Virus record (IMG/VR): IMGVR_UViG_3300009152_000144
Location: 1 to 30,100 of that record
DNA: 30,100 bases
Strand: one strand, 5' to 3'
From: a virus
Made by a program: the position numbers and the translations under genes. Within the stretch, counting starts at the first letter, position 1; each line of letters starts with the position of its first letter. Positions 7,669 to 16,357 of this stretch are shown here, in pieces. The notes under the pieces are model-generated. The model saw only the letters and a program-made list of their open reading frames with translations. It searched no databases and was not told where the DNA came from.

Positions 7669-10365
7669 ATGAATATTTCAGAATATCGTCGCAAGGCTTT
7701 GGGGTATGTGTATCGTGCGGATGGTGATTACGATTACAGCACCCCTTCGGCAAACGAAGCAATACGGCAGATGTACATACAGAACGTCGGCAGAGAGCCT
7801 GACGCTGGTGGACTGGCGTACTTTGCCGACCGTTTTGGTACGGATGTCAGTGCCAAAGAACTTGAAACCTTCAGAGAGATGGCGGCTGCGGAAGTTGCCG
7901 CTGTTGAATCCCAACGCGCTGCTGCTGCTGCTCCTGCCAGTTCGGGGGTTTTTTCCAGCCTTCCTGCTGCCTTAACCAACGCTTTCGCAGCAGGTCAAGG
8001 ACAGGGTATTTTCACCTCTGCTGCCCCTACGCCTGCTCCCGCCCCTACCCCTGCCCCTACCCCTGCCCCTGCATCTGAGCCTACCCCTGCCCCTGCTGCC
8101 CCTGTGACGGGCACGCATCGAGAACTACGAGAGAACCAAGAGGGCACTTACTACGTTGAAGTGCCAAACACCCAAGCGTATCTTGACACTCAAAATCAAA
8201 AATCGGCGGCTGCAACAGCTTTGGCAACCCAAAAACAAGCGGATACAAGTCTTCAAGATAAATCCGCGTCATTTGCCAAAACTTTTGGTGCTACACCCAT
8301 TTACACCGGGGGAGATGTTGCAGCTAGGTTATATCAAGGCGAGGAAGTTGAAGCCGCATCGTACTCACCGCTTGCCCTAGCAGGATATTTTGCGCCAACG
8401 GGAACCAAAGGATATTCACATACCTATGACGCTCAAGGCAATTACACCGGGATAATAAACACCAGCCCCAGTGGGTTTATCAACGAATTATCTAACTCAC
8501 TGGCACAATTAGATTCTGATTTAGGGTTATCTAAAAACGCCCCGCTTATAGTGGCGTTAGCCATCAATGTATTGGCCCCCGGTGCAGGGGCCGCTATTGG
8601 GCAATCTTTAGTCAGTTCTGGTTTAGTCACTAGCGCCTCCGCAGCATCAGCGGCGGCTTTGGCGGGTGGTGCTACCGCAGCGGGAGCAGCGGCTGCGGGG
8701 GCAGCAGCAACCGCTTTTGCAACCACGGTTGGCAGCACGATATTGAATACTGGTATTCAACTGGCAACAGGTGTGCCCGTTGAAAAGGCATTTACCAATG
8801 CGGTGCTAAGTGTTGCTGGAGCCTCTTTTACTCCCGGAATTAGCAACGTAGTACAAGAAGTTGTTGGAAATGAAACGGCAACAAGAATTATTACAAACGC
8901 TGTTGTGTCGGCTGGCAAAGCCGTCGCAACGGGTGACAATATTGGCGATGCTTTTGTTGGCTCTCTAGCAAGCGGCGTTGCAAATGTTGGCGCAGATAAA
9001 ATTATTTCTGGCTTGTCTATAGATGAATTACCTAAAGAAGCCGTCGGTGTCATAAAGGCAGGTATTGTTAGCACAATTCTAACTGGTGATGGAACTACAG
9101 CCATGACCAACGCCGCAATCAATGCAGGCGTAACGGCGGCAATGGATGGGTTCAGTAATGGCGCTATCAATTTGACTGAGGGCGCTTTTGACTCGCTAAA
9201 CAATATTGTGACAAGTACCGATGCAACAACTGTAGACACAGACGCCATAAACTTGCAGACGGCAACCAACGCTGGGTTTTCTGATTTTGCAACGTACATG
9301 CAGTACGGTGGTGATTTGCAAGCCTACAACGCAGCACAAGCAGGCACAACAGGTTCAACAAGTTCAACAGGTTCAACCAGTGGAACAAGTGGAATTAGTG
9401 GAATTAGTGGAACAAGTGGAACAAGTGGAGCAAGTGGAACAGACACAGCGAGTACAGCGGGTACGGCAGGGACAGCAGCTACAGCAGACACCACAGCGGG
9501 TACATTGGATGGAACGAGTACAGCAGGTACAACGATTGCATCAAGTACAGCAGACACTGGGGGCACAACGGCGGGTACAACAAGTGCAGCAGACACAATA
9601 GTTTCTGAAGTGCCGACTGGACAAACCACTTCTGATTTCAAAGATTTAATCGCCGCAACAGGCGCAACTACTGGCGATGCTGTGGTGGCCGATACGGCAA
9701 CAAATATTCCAAAAGAAGTTGTAGATATTGCAGAAGCGTTCCCAGACTACGCAGTCACAAGTAGCGCACCAACTGGTGCATTGGCCGCAGTTTCTGAAAA
9801 TATTGATTTCAATGATGCATCAGAAACTCCTTCAGAAGTAGCGTCTGTAAGCACAACTAGCCCGTTGGCTTCCGTGTCGGAAACTTTTCAGCCTATAAAT
9901 TTACCTGACACTCAAAGTCAAGAAGGTGCAGTTATTTCTGAAGCGGAAGTTCCTGATGTTGTCAAGACTTTGGCAAAAGACGAAACAGAAGAACAACCTA
10001 TTGGTGGATTGAATGCGGTTCTAACGGAAGCACCTCAAGAAAAAATAGCTTCGTCATCAGGAATAAAAGCCATTGACATTGCAAAACCTGTGATTTCCAC
10101 TATTGGTAGCTTAATCAAGTCATCCTTGAACAGGAGACCGACAGCGGCTAGACCTGTTGGCGGCTTGCGGTCGGCAAGCATCAGGCCAGCGGCTGTCAAG
10201 CCCCCGGCAAGGATGGATGTGGCTAAATTGATACCGATTCAAAAAGCGGTTCCAATCAAAAAACCAACAGCGGTTGGCCCAGCTAAAACTTTGGCAAGCA
10301 CCGCAAAACTAAGCCCTGTGAGCAATATTGCAGGCTTGACCTCACTGGTTAAAAAGGCAGGATAA
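7669..10365 (+). CDS. Ejection-type virion protein 1 with DUF4214-like N-terminus
   Basis: The protein has 898 residues. Residues about 30-65 (MYIQNVGREPDAGGLAYFAD) match DUF4214. An Ala/Pro/Thr linker covers about 95-145. An Ala/Gly-rich stretch of about 280-370, with hydrophobic runs such as TAAGAAAAGAAATAF, could insert in membranes. A Ser/Gly/Thr repeat covers about 560-645, and the tail is basic (KPVISTIGSLIKSSLNRRP). Size, low complexity, a membrane-prone core and place at the head of five similar genes suggest an ejected internal protein that helps form the DNA channel. Direct homologues were not checked. Confidence 0.65.
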   Translation: MNISEYRRKALGYVYRADGDYDYSTPSANEAIRQMYIQNVGREPDAGGLAYFADRFGTDVSAKELETFREMAAAEVAAVESQRAAAAAPASSGVFSSLPAALTNAFAAGQGQGIFTSAAPTPAPAPTPAPTPAPASEPTPAPAAPVTGTHRELRENQEGTYYVEVPNTQAYLDTQNQKSAAATALATQKQADTSLQDKSASFAKTFGATPIYTGGDVAARLYQGEEVEAASYSPLALAGYFAPTGTKGYSHTYDAQGNYTGIINTSPSGFINELSNSLAQLDSDLGLSKNAPLIVALAINVLAPGAGAAIGQSLVSSGLVTSASAASAAALAGGATAAGAAAAGAAATAFATTVGSTILNTGIQLATGVPVEKAFTNAVLSVAGASFTPGISNVVQEVVGNETATRIITNAVVSAGKAVATGDNIGDAFVGSLASGVANVGADKIISGLSIDELPKEAVGVIKAGIVSTILTGDGTTAMTNAAINAGVTAAMDGFSNGAINLTEGAFDSLNNIVTSTDATTVDTDAINLQTATNAGFSDFATYMQYGGDLQAYNAAQAGTTGSTSSTGSTSGTSGISGISGTSGTSGASGTDTASTAGTAGTAATADTTAGTLDGTSTAGTTIASSTADTGGTTAGTTSAADTIVSEVPTGQTTSDFKDLIAATGATTGDAVVADTATNIPKEVVDIAEAFPDYAVTSSAPTGALAAVSENIDFNDASETPSEVASVSTTSPLASVSETFQPINLPDTQSQEGAVISEAEVPDVVKTLAKDETEEQPIGGLNAVLTEAPQEKIASSSGIKAIDIAKPVISTIGSLIKSSLNRRPTAARPVGGLRSASIRPAAVKPPARMDVAKLIPIQKAVPIKKPTAVGPAKTLASTAKLSPVSNIAGLTSLVKKAG
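8023..8103 (+). repeat. Pro/Ala/Thr-coding tandem repeat
   Basis: Units of the CCTGCCCCTAC type repeat in frame and encode alternating PAPT steps inside ejection protein 1. It acts as a flexible linker between the DUF4214-like part and the rest. The repeat is prone to length change. Confidence 0.8.
9379..9441 (+). repeat. Seven tandem 9-bp units encoding Ser-Gly-Thr/Ile/Ala
   Basis: Seven in-frame copies of a 9-base unit, AGTGGAACA or one- to two-base variants, lie in a row and encode SGT/SGI/SGA. They begin a longer Thr/Ala/Gly tract that runs to about 9600. This is probably a flexible linker whose copy number can vary by slippage. Confidence 0.85.
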
Positions 10366-10367
10366 AA

Positions 10368-13121
10368 ATGGCGATTTTGAAAAAACGCACATCAACCAAG
10401 CAACTTCCAGAGGCTAAAGATTTTGACGTTGCGCCACTGAAAAGCGTCATCAGCAATTTGAACGACCGTCCTTCATTGACTGGTCGCACTTCTGGCTCAA
10501 TGACTTCTGAAGGCTCTGGTACTCGTTCAAGCCTAAACACTGGTACAACCCCTATGGGTGGCGGCGCAAGTCCTCCTCCAGTCACCTCGACGGTTACAAG
10601 CCCAACAAACAAGCTAACTTTGCCGCCAGCACAAAAAGCAACTTTACCTACAAAGCCGCCTGCATCTTTGACCACAAAGACTAGCATGGTTCCAAGGACT
10701 ACGCTTGCCCCAAAGACTCTTTTGCCGACCAAGTCTACGCTGACATCCAAGACCACTACGCCGACAACAAAGACCACTACGCCCAAGGTAACAACCCCAG
10801 CGGTCAAGCCAACTGTTACGACCAAGCCTGTCGTCACAACAAAACCTGTAACTACAACAAAGCCTGTAATTACGACAAAGACGACTCCCACTTCTGTAGT
10901 CAAGCCTGTCGTTACAAAGCCAAGTACGGCCACAAACACACTAGTCAACTCGCTCACGGGCGCGGCGATTGGTGCTGGAACAAAGCTAATCATCGACAAG
11001 ATTACTGGCAAGCCAACGGTGGTTAAAACTGGCCCTACACCTGCTGGTGGTACAAAAACACCTATTGGCGGAACCAAGACCCCTGTGGGGGGTACAAAGA
11101 CTCCTGCGGGCGGAACAAAACCAATCACTAGCACGGTATTGACTGAAGAACAAATTCAAGCAGAACTTGACCGAGCAAAAGCATTAGAAGGGACAGGTGC
11201 GCCTCCAGAGGGCGCTGTAGACAATGGCAACGGAACTTATTCTGTTTTTGAAGACGGCATGATTACAACCTATGACTCCAGCGGGGTTATTACGGGCATG
11301 GTGGCCGATACAAATGTAAACCCAGCGGAAGTTGAATCAATTTATGATGAAGCCAATCAAGATGCCGCAAGCGGCGGTGGAGATGGCGAAACAATTGATA
11401 CAACCAGCGGCGACGGAGTCAGTGAAGGTTCTGAGGGTACTCAATACTTCCAAGACGGCGAGGGAAACTACTACACCATGAATGATGATGGTGGGTATGA
11501 CTTGGCGTACTACGCTGACGGCTCCATTCCAGAAGATGCTGTGGAGGCGGAAGAACCAGAATTTACCTCCTACACAGACCCAGACACTGGCGCTGAATGG
11601 ACACTGGGCGGTGACGGCGAGTGGACTACAGACTTTAACTACGACGACTACACCAATTATCCAGACGGCACTGATTACGTAGATAACGCGGATTATGCGG
11701 TCAGCGATGATTACGTAGACAATGGCGGCTACACAGACTACAACGACTACACGGATTATTCTGGTGAAGAGTACGCAAAACGCGGAGGCTTGATGACTAT
11801 GATGAACAAAGGCGGAGTAGCAGGCTACGCACCCGGTGGAGATGTATTTCGTAGCGATGTCCAGTACACCGATAACGGCGACAATTCCTACACCTATTAC
11901 GATGAAAATCGAGGTTATGTGACCGTAGATTATAACGGGAATGAAATATCTAGCACTCTTGAAGACCCGTATCCCGTTGCATCCTCTGGCACATACGATA
12001 CAGCAATTGATGATGTGACCGTCCGCAAGTCTGTTGACAACAAAGATGGAACCTACACTCAATATTACAGCGATGGCACATACTACACTTTTGACGACCC
12101 AGAATACGGCACGGTCTATGACCCTAACGTCACCACCAAAGCCGTGGCGACCAGTGGCAATCCTTTTTCCTTCGACAATATAGGAAATACCGTATCGAAA
12201 GGCTTCCAAAATTTAACTGGCGCAAGCGACGAAACGGTTGCAAAAATAATTGGCGCACTTCCAGCGGCTGGCGCTGGCGCTTTGGTTGCTTCTTTGCTTG
12301 GCAATGATTCTGGCGGTGGTGAGCAATATCAAGGTTTTGATATGTCGAAGGTCGGCGCTATCAACCCACGCACCACTGACTTTGGAATTGGCCCGACCAA
12401 CTTTGTTGGCTACGAAGACTACGGCACAAGTGGCGACGACTACACGCCAAACGAGGAGTTGTTGCGGAACCTGAACGCCCCCGGCTACAACCCGGTGAAC
12501 GAAGGCGACTACGGCTACGAAGAGGTTGCCGCCGACGAAGAGGTTGCCGCCGAGGGGATGGCCTCTGGCGGTCTGTCTTCTATGGCGACTCCTGTGTCCT
12601 CGTACTACACCTTTGGGCAACCTGCGGACATCTTGGCAAACTTGGGAATGCGCCCACAGCCCCCTATGAACCCCCCAGAGATGATGACTCAAGTGGGGCA
12701 GCAACAACCTGCACAACAAGCCCAACAACAAAGGTTGCCACAGCAGGCTCCGCCAATGGCTCCACAACAAATGTCGCCCATGATGCCTCAGCAGGGGATG
12801 CCTCCCCAAATGCGCAGGGGTGGGTTGTCTCACGTTTCCAACGTGCCAATGACTCAGGGCCGCATGGACTTCCGTCAAGGTTCCGCTGTACATGGAGAAG
12901 GCGACGGCCAGTCTGACGACATCCCGGCAATGCTTGCGGATGGCGAATACGTGTTTGATTCTGAAATTGTTGCGCAGATTGGCAATGGCTCGACCAAGGC
13001 AGGCGCACAGGCTTTGGACAGGTTCCGCGAGAACATCCGCGCCCACAAGCGGTCAGCACCCATCAATAAAATACCGCCCAAGACAAAAGTGCTAACCTCG
13101 TATCTCAAAGGAGCAAGATAA
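10368..13121 (+). CDS. Ejection-type virion protein 2, Thr/Lys and Tyr/Asp repeats
   Basis: The protein has 917 residues. Residues about 85-180 are Thr/Lys/Pro-rich (TTKPVVTTKPVTTTKP), about 222-248 hold four GGTKTP-type units, and about 360-470 are very acidic and Tyr-rich (DYTNYPDGTDYVDN). A Gly motif KRGGLMTMMNKGGVAGYAPG follows. A Gln/Pro/Met tract lies near 770-810. The end is conserved-looking: RRGGLSHV, then GQSDDIPAMLADGEYVFDSE and a helix (ALDRFRENIRAHK), seen in other phage internal proteins. The strong shift from basic to acidic repeats suggests an extended ejected protein. The role is inferred from context. The stop overlaps the next ATG. Confidence 0.65.
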   Translation: MAILKKRTSTKQLPEAKDFDVAPLKSVISNLNDRPSLTGRTSGSMTSEGSGTRSSLNTGTTPMGGGASPPPVTSTVTSPTNKLTLPPAQKATLPTKPPASLTTKTSMVPRTTLAPKTLLPTKSTLTSKTTTPTTKTTTPKVTTPAVKPTVTTKPVVTTKPVTTTKPVITTKTTPTSVVKPVVTKPSTATNTLVNSLTGAAIGAGTKLIIDKITGKPTVVKTGPTPAGGTKTPIGGTKTPVGGTKTPAGGTKPITSTVLTEEQIQAELDRAKALEGTGAPPEGAVDNGNGTYSVFEDGMITTYDSSGVITGMVADTNVNPAEVESIYDEANQDAASGGGDGETIDTTSGDGVSEGSEGTQYFQDGEGNYYTMNDDGGYDLAYYADGSIPEDAVEAEEPEFTSYTDPDTGAEWTLGGDGEWTTDFNYDDYTNYPDGTDYVDNADYAVSDDYVDNGGYTDYNDYTDYSGEEYAKRGGLMTMMNKGGVAGYAPGGDVFRSDVQYTDNGDNSYTYYDENRGYVTVDYNGNEISSTLEDPYPVASSGTYDTAIDDVTVRKSVDNKDGTYTQYYSDGTYYTFDDPEYGTVYDPNVTTKAVATSGNPFSFDNIGNTVSKGFQNLTGASDETVAKIIGALPAAGAGALVASLLGNDSGGGEQYQGFDMSKVGAINPRTTDFGIGPTNFVGYEDYGTSGDDYTPNEELLRNLNAPGYNPVNEGDYGYEEVAADEEVAAEGMASGGLSSMATPVSSYYTFGQPADILANLGMRPQPPMNPPEMMTQVGQQQPAQQAQQQRLPQQAPPMAPQQMSPMMPQQGMPPQMRRGGLSHVSNVPMTQGRMDFRQGSAVHGEGDGQSDDIPAMLADGEYVFDSEIVAQIGNGSTKAGAQALDRFRENIRAHKRSAPINKIPPKTKVLTSYLKGAR
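10740..11124 (+). repeat. Two in-frame coding repeat tracts (TTKP and GGTKTP)
   Basis: From about 10740 to 10920 the DNA repeats ACAACAAAGCCTGT-like units coding TTKPV. From 11044 to 11124 an 18-base unit coding GGTKTP is present four times with synonymous drift between copies. The drift means the repeat is kept as protein sequence and is not newly expanded. Confidence 0.75.
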
Positions 13122-14155
13122 TGGCTGGCTTATTTCAGGGTGACCCACTGCCCCCGATTACCAAGACGACGGAAGACCAACAGTCGGCTCCAGAGTTTTA
13201 CACGAACTACCTGCAAGACATTGCCAATTTAGGCCAGAACGCTGTCCAGCAGGGCGGTATTGCTGGCTTCAGCCCTTTGCAGCAGCAAGCCTTCCAGATG
13301 GCCCCAGACGTTGCGTTTGCTGGCGCGGGGTCTATGGGTGCAGCGTCCCAATTGCTGGGCGAGGCGGGCGCTACAACGGTTCCTGATGTCATTGCTGACT
13401 ACATGAACCCCTACACCTCAAGTGTGGTGGATGAGATGGGTCGCCTGACTGAGCGCAATGTCCAAGAAAACATCCTGCCCAACCTTGGCGCGGCGGCTAT
13501 TGGCTCTGGTCAGTTTGGTTCTCGTCGTCAGTCTCAGATTACTGGAAACTCTTTGCGCGACATCCAAGCTGACTTGCTGGGCAAGCAGATGCAGGCGCTT
13601 CAGCAAGGCTACACAACCGCAGGAAGTCAGGCTCAGGCAGACCTGACTCGCGCCCTACAGGCTGGGCAGGGGTTTGAGAACTTGGGCCAAGCCCAGCAGG
13701 GTTTAGGGCTGGCTGGTCTGAAGACCATGTCCGACTACGGCTCTCAACAACAGGCGCAAGGCCAGAAGCTGCTCGACTACCCAATGGCACAAACCCAGCA
13801 GTTTGCCAAGTTGCTCCAAGGCTACCAAATGCCTATGGGCAGGACTACGCAGACGACTGGCACAGAAACTGGCACAGCATATTCAGGCAGTCCGTTGTCA
13901 CAGATTGCTGGCTTGGGTACTATGTTTGCTTCGTTGTTCCCCAACACTGCTAAAACGGATGCTGAAACCGAGTATTACAAGGCATTAACAGAAAACGCCA
14001 AGAAGTCAGGAACACCAGCTACTCCAGTAAAAACAAGCACTTTTAAATCGGGTGGCGGTGTACGTCTTGCCGATGGCGGCATGGCTCCTTCTGGCTCAGA
14101 ATATCACGACGGCAACGGAAATTTTTACGATGTCGATGGCTACTTAGTGGGGTAA
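13121..14155 (+). CDS. Ejection-type virion protein 3
   Basis: The protein has 344 residues. Residues about 85-140 hold the conserved segment YMNPYTSSVVDEMGRLTERN, then LGAAAIGSGQFGSRRQ, a hallmark of an internal virion / DNA-transfer protein widespread in podoviruses. The middle is Gln/Ala/Gly-rich and helical. The end carries a Gly motif (FKSGGGVRLADGGMAPSG) like the one in the preceding protein. It probably forms part of the ejected complex. It overlaps the gene before it by one base. Confidence 0.75.
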   Translation: MAGLFQGDPLPPITKTTEDQQSAPEFYTNYLQDIANLGQNAVQQGGIAGFSPLQQQAFQMAPDVAFAGAGSMGAASQLLGEAGATTVPDVIADYMNPYTSSVVDEMGRLTERNVQENILPNLGAAAIGSGQFGSRRQSQITGNSLRDIQADLLGKQMQALQQGYTTAGSQAQADLTRALQAGQGFENLGQAQQGLGLAGLKTMSDYGSQQQAQGQKLLDYPMAQTQQFAKLLQGYQMPMGRTTQTTGTETGTAYSGSPLSQIAGLGTMFASLFPNTAKTDAETEYYKALTENAKKSGTPATPVKTSTFKSGGGVRLADGGMAPSGSEYHDGNGNFYDVDGYLVG

Positions 14156-14158
14156 AAA

Positions 14159-16354
14159 ATGGCAATTCCAGCACAGGGCGCATTAAGCCAAATGAAACCT
14201 CAGCAAGTTGGGGGTAAATTTGACGCAGGTGAAAAACAAGCTGAAAACATTGAAGAGATAACCAAGTCAACTGGGTTAAAAGAGTCGGTTACTGACGACC
14301 TAAGCGACCAGCGCGAGGCGATGAACAATATTCTCTTGCGTCTTCGCGCAGGATTGGACGACCGCAAGAACAGGATGTTTGACCCTGTCTTGATGCAGAC
14401 CGCCGCAGGCTTCTTAAAACCCACCAAGACGGGTTCGTTTGGCGAGTCCTTGGGGTATGCCGCAGAAAACGCTGGAGTAGAGGCAGAGAAGGAAATGCTC
14501 CGCCAGAGAGAGAACCAAAAATTGGAGATGGAACTGGCGGGCAAAGAGATGGAATTACGCCAGCAGTTGGGTGGTGATGCCTTTGTCAACAAGCTGATGG
14601 GCAGAACCGCTCCCGCTGGTGTTCCTGCTCCTATCACGCAGGCTCCCGGCGAGGCTGGTCGCACAATGCCGCCTATGGTCGCTCCTACTGCTGCTGTTCC
14701 TGCTGGTCAGAACCCCCAGCAAGTGTTGAATGCAGCCGTTCAAGGGCGCATAAAAGTTACCGATGAAGTGTTGCTGATGGCTCGCTCTTACCCCAAAATA
14801 CTTCCTTTCTTGCAAGAAATGCGTAGGTCTCAAGAAGCCGATGAGAAAAACCTCATCGACCGCGAGAGGCTTGGTTTTGAACGAGAAAAATTAGGCCAAG
14901 ATAAACGCGATGTCGTCCCTCGCGGTCTTACCACTAAGCGTTCAATGGACGTAGCAGAGTACGCTGAGTACCAAGCCAAGTTAAAAGAATATAACAAAAC
15001 TGGCAACGAAAAAGCGTTACTTCAATATTTTGATGACAAGGGTTGGTTAGAGCAAGAGCAGGTTCGCAACTTGGCTGGAAAAGATGGAACAAGAAAAAAC
15101 ATTTCCGACGTAGATTACAACAACTTGATTGCAAAAACCGCCCAAGAATTGGTAACAGACCAAAAAGTTGCGGAGCAATTGGCGCTTGCGCCGGGTGAAA
15201 TAACCCAAGCGCAAAAACTGTCAGATATGAAAGTAGCAGCAGAAATTGCTGCTGCCACTGGCAAAGCCGCAGTTGAGGTGCAAAGAGATATAGACATTGC
15301 ACGAGGCAAATTGCCTATTGCCGTTCAACAAGCCGGGGACGAAGAAACAGCCAAATTAAGGTCAAAAGGTGCTGAGGAAAAAGCTATCAAGCTGGCAACG
15401 CAGGCGGAGTTGGCATTTGGAAACATCACCGCTTCAAACGACATAATTGCTTACGCAAAAGGCAACCCAAGAATTACACAGGCAATGAACCAACCCGGAG
15501 TATTTGGCGCTCTTACACGCGCCGCGCAAGAGGGCATCAGTTTTGGCAACTTTAGCGTCAATCTGCCTGCCAAAACTCTTGCTGAAGCAAATCTGACCAA
15601 GGACGATTTGACTGCTTTGCAAATGCTTGCGCAAAAACTTGCGGAATTGCAAGTTCGCGGTCGTCAGTTGAACAGGACGCCAAGCGAAGGTTCAATGTCC
15701 GATTACGAAACAAAACTTCTTGGAGCCATTTACGCTTTGCCAACAGACAGCCAACGTGCATTGATTCTGAAGTCAGAAGCACTCAAGCTGCAAAGCATGT
15801 TTGACGAAGACCGCTTCAAATTGTGGAGTCAAAAAAGCAAGAAGCCCGGTTATACCTACAACGACTTCATGGTTGACGATGACTACAAGTCCCTCAAGTC
15901 AGACTACAGGGAAACGCTTGACCGGGTGCGTGCAGACAACGTGGATTTGTTGTCTCAGAAGAAACCCCCAGCGGCATCTGCGGCCCCACCTCCTGCTCCA
16001 GCGGCTTCCGCTCCTGCGGCTCCAGCGGCTTCCGCACCACCTGCGGCCCCTGCGGCCTCTGCGCCTCCTGCGGCCCCTCCAAGGCCTGCTCCGCAACCTG
16101 CTCCCCCTGCTCCGCAACCTGCACCTGCGGCCACTTCAAGGCCAGCACCTGCGGCCCCTGTCGCCGCCCCTGACAAATCTTCGGTAATAGCAGAAAGCGA
16201 AAGGATTGCAGCCTTACAGAGAGCAGAACAAGAAGCCGCCGCTGTTTCTCCAAGGCCAGCCGCTCCTGTTGTGAAGCCAACCGAAATTATTACTGAAAAG
16301 AAAGAAACCTATTCAGAAAAATTAAGGCGTCTGCAAAAAGCACGTGGAGGTTAA
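14159..16354 (+). CDS. Ejection-type virion protein 4, coiled-coil
   Basis: The protein has 731 residues. The N-terminal 130 residues include LLRLRAGLDDRKNRMFDPVL and a charged helix (EKEMLRQRENQKLEMELAGK). A long Ala/Glu/Lys helical body follows to about 595. Residues about 605-665 are an Ala/Pro tract, and the end is basic (KLRRLQKARGG). No enzyme motif is seen. It lies between the conserved internal protein and the transglycosylase protein, 3 bases from each, so co-translation and a shared ejection role are likely. Confidence 0.65.
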   Translation: MAIPAQGALSQMKPQQVGGKFDAGEKQAENIEEITKSTGLKESVTDDLSDQREAMNNILLRLRAGLDDRKNRMFDPVLMQTAAGFLKPTKTGSFGESLGYAAENAGVEAEKEMLRQRENQKLEMELAGKEMELRQQLGGDAFVNKLMGRTAPAGVPAPITQAPGEAGRTMPPMVAPTAAVPAGQNPQQVLNAAVQGRIKVTDEVLLMARSYPKILPFLQEMRRSQEADEKNLIDRERLGFEREKLGQDKRDVVPRGLTTKRSMDVAEYAEYQAKLKEYNKTGNEKALLQYFDDKGWLEQEQVRNLAGKDGTRKNISDVDYNNLIAKTAQELVTDQKVAEQLALAPGEITQAQKLSDMKVAAEIAAATGKAAVEVQRDIDIARGKLPIAVQQAGDEETAKLRSKGAEEKAIKLATQAELAFGNITASNDIIAYAKGNPRITQAMNQPGVFGALTRAAQEGISFGNFSVNLPAKTLAEANLTKDDLTALQMLAQKLAELQVRGRQLNRTPSEGSMSDYETKLLGAIYALPTDSQRALILKSEALKLQSMFDEDRFKLWSQKSKKPGYTYNDFMVDDDYKSLKSDYRETLDRVRADNVDLLSQKKPPAASAAPPPAPAASAPAAPAASAPPAAPAASAPPAAPPRPAPQPAPPAPQPAPAATSRPAPAAPVAAPDKSSVIAESERIAALQRAEQEAAAVSPRPAAPVVKPTEIITEKKETYSEKLRRLQKARGG
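15967..16172 (+). repeat. Ala/Pro-coding repeat tract
   Basis: GCGGCCCCTG/CTCCTGCGGCC-type units encode repeated AAPAAS and PAPQPAP steps near the C-terminus of ejection protein 4. GC content is clearly above that of the surroundings. It is a probable extended linker. Confidence 0.75.
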
Positions 16355-16357
16355 AGC

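Noticed and set aside
8023-8103. CRISPR-like array
   Set aside because: Units are short, in frame and without spacers; it is a coding repeat.
8442-9299. Long minus-strand frames, about 98 and 180 residues, rich in Val/Ala/Pro
   Set aside because: They mirror the repetitive Ala/Thr/Gly codons of ejection protein 1; the composition follows from the sense strand.
10349-12209. Minus-strand frames of 261 and 290 residues with hydrophobic runs
   Set aside because: The Val/Phe-rich peptides are the reverse reading of Thr/Lys and Tyr/Asp repeat codons in the sense gene; no start context or operon logic.
15894-16280. Frames of 128, 72 and 73 residues in the Ala/Pro tract
   Set aside because: Low-complexity shadows (Arg/Gly or Leu/Gln runs) of the GC-rich repeat in ejection protein 4.
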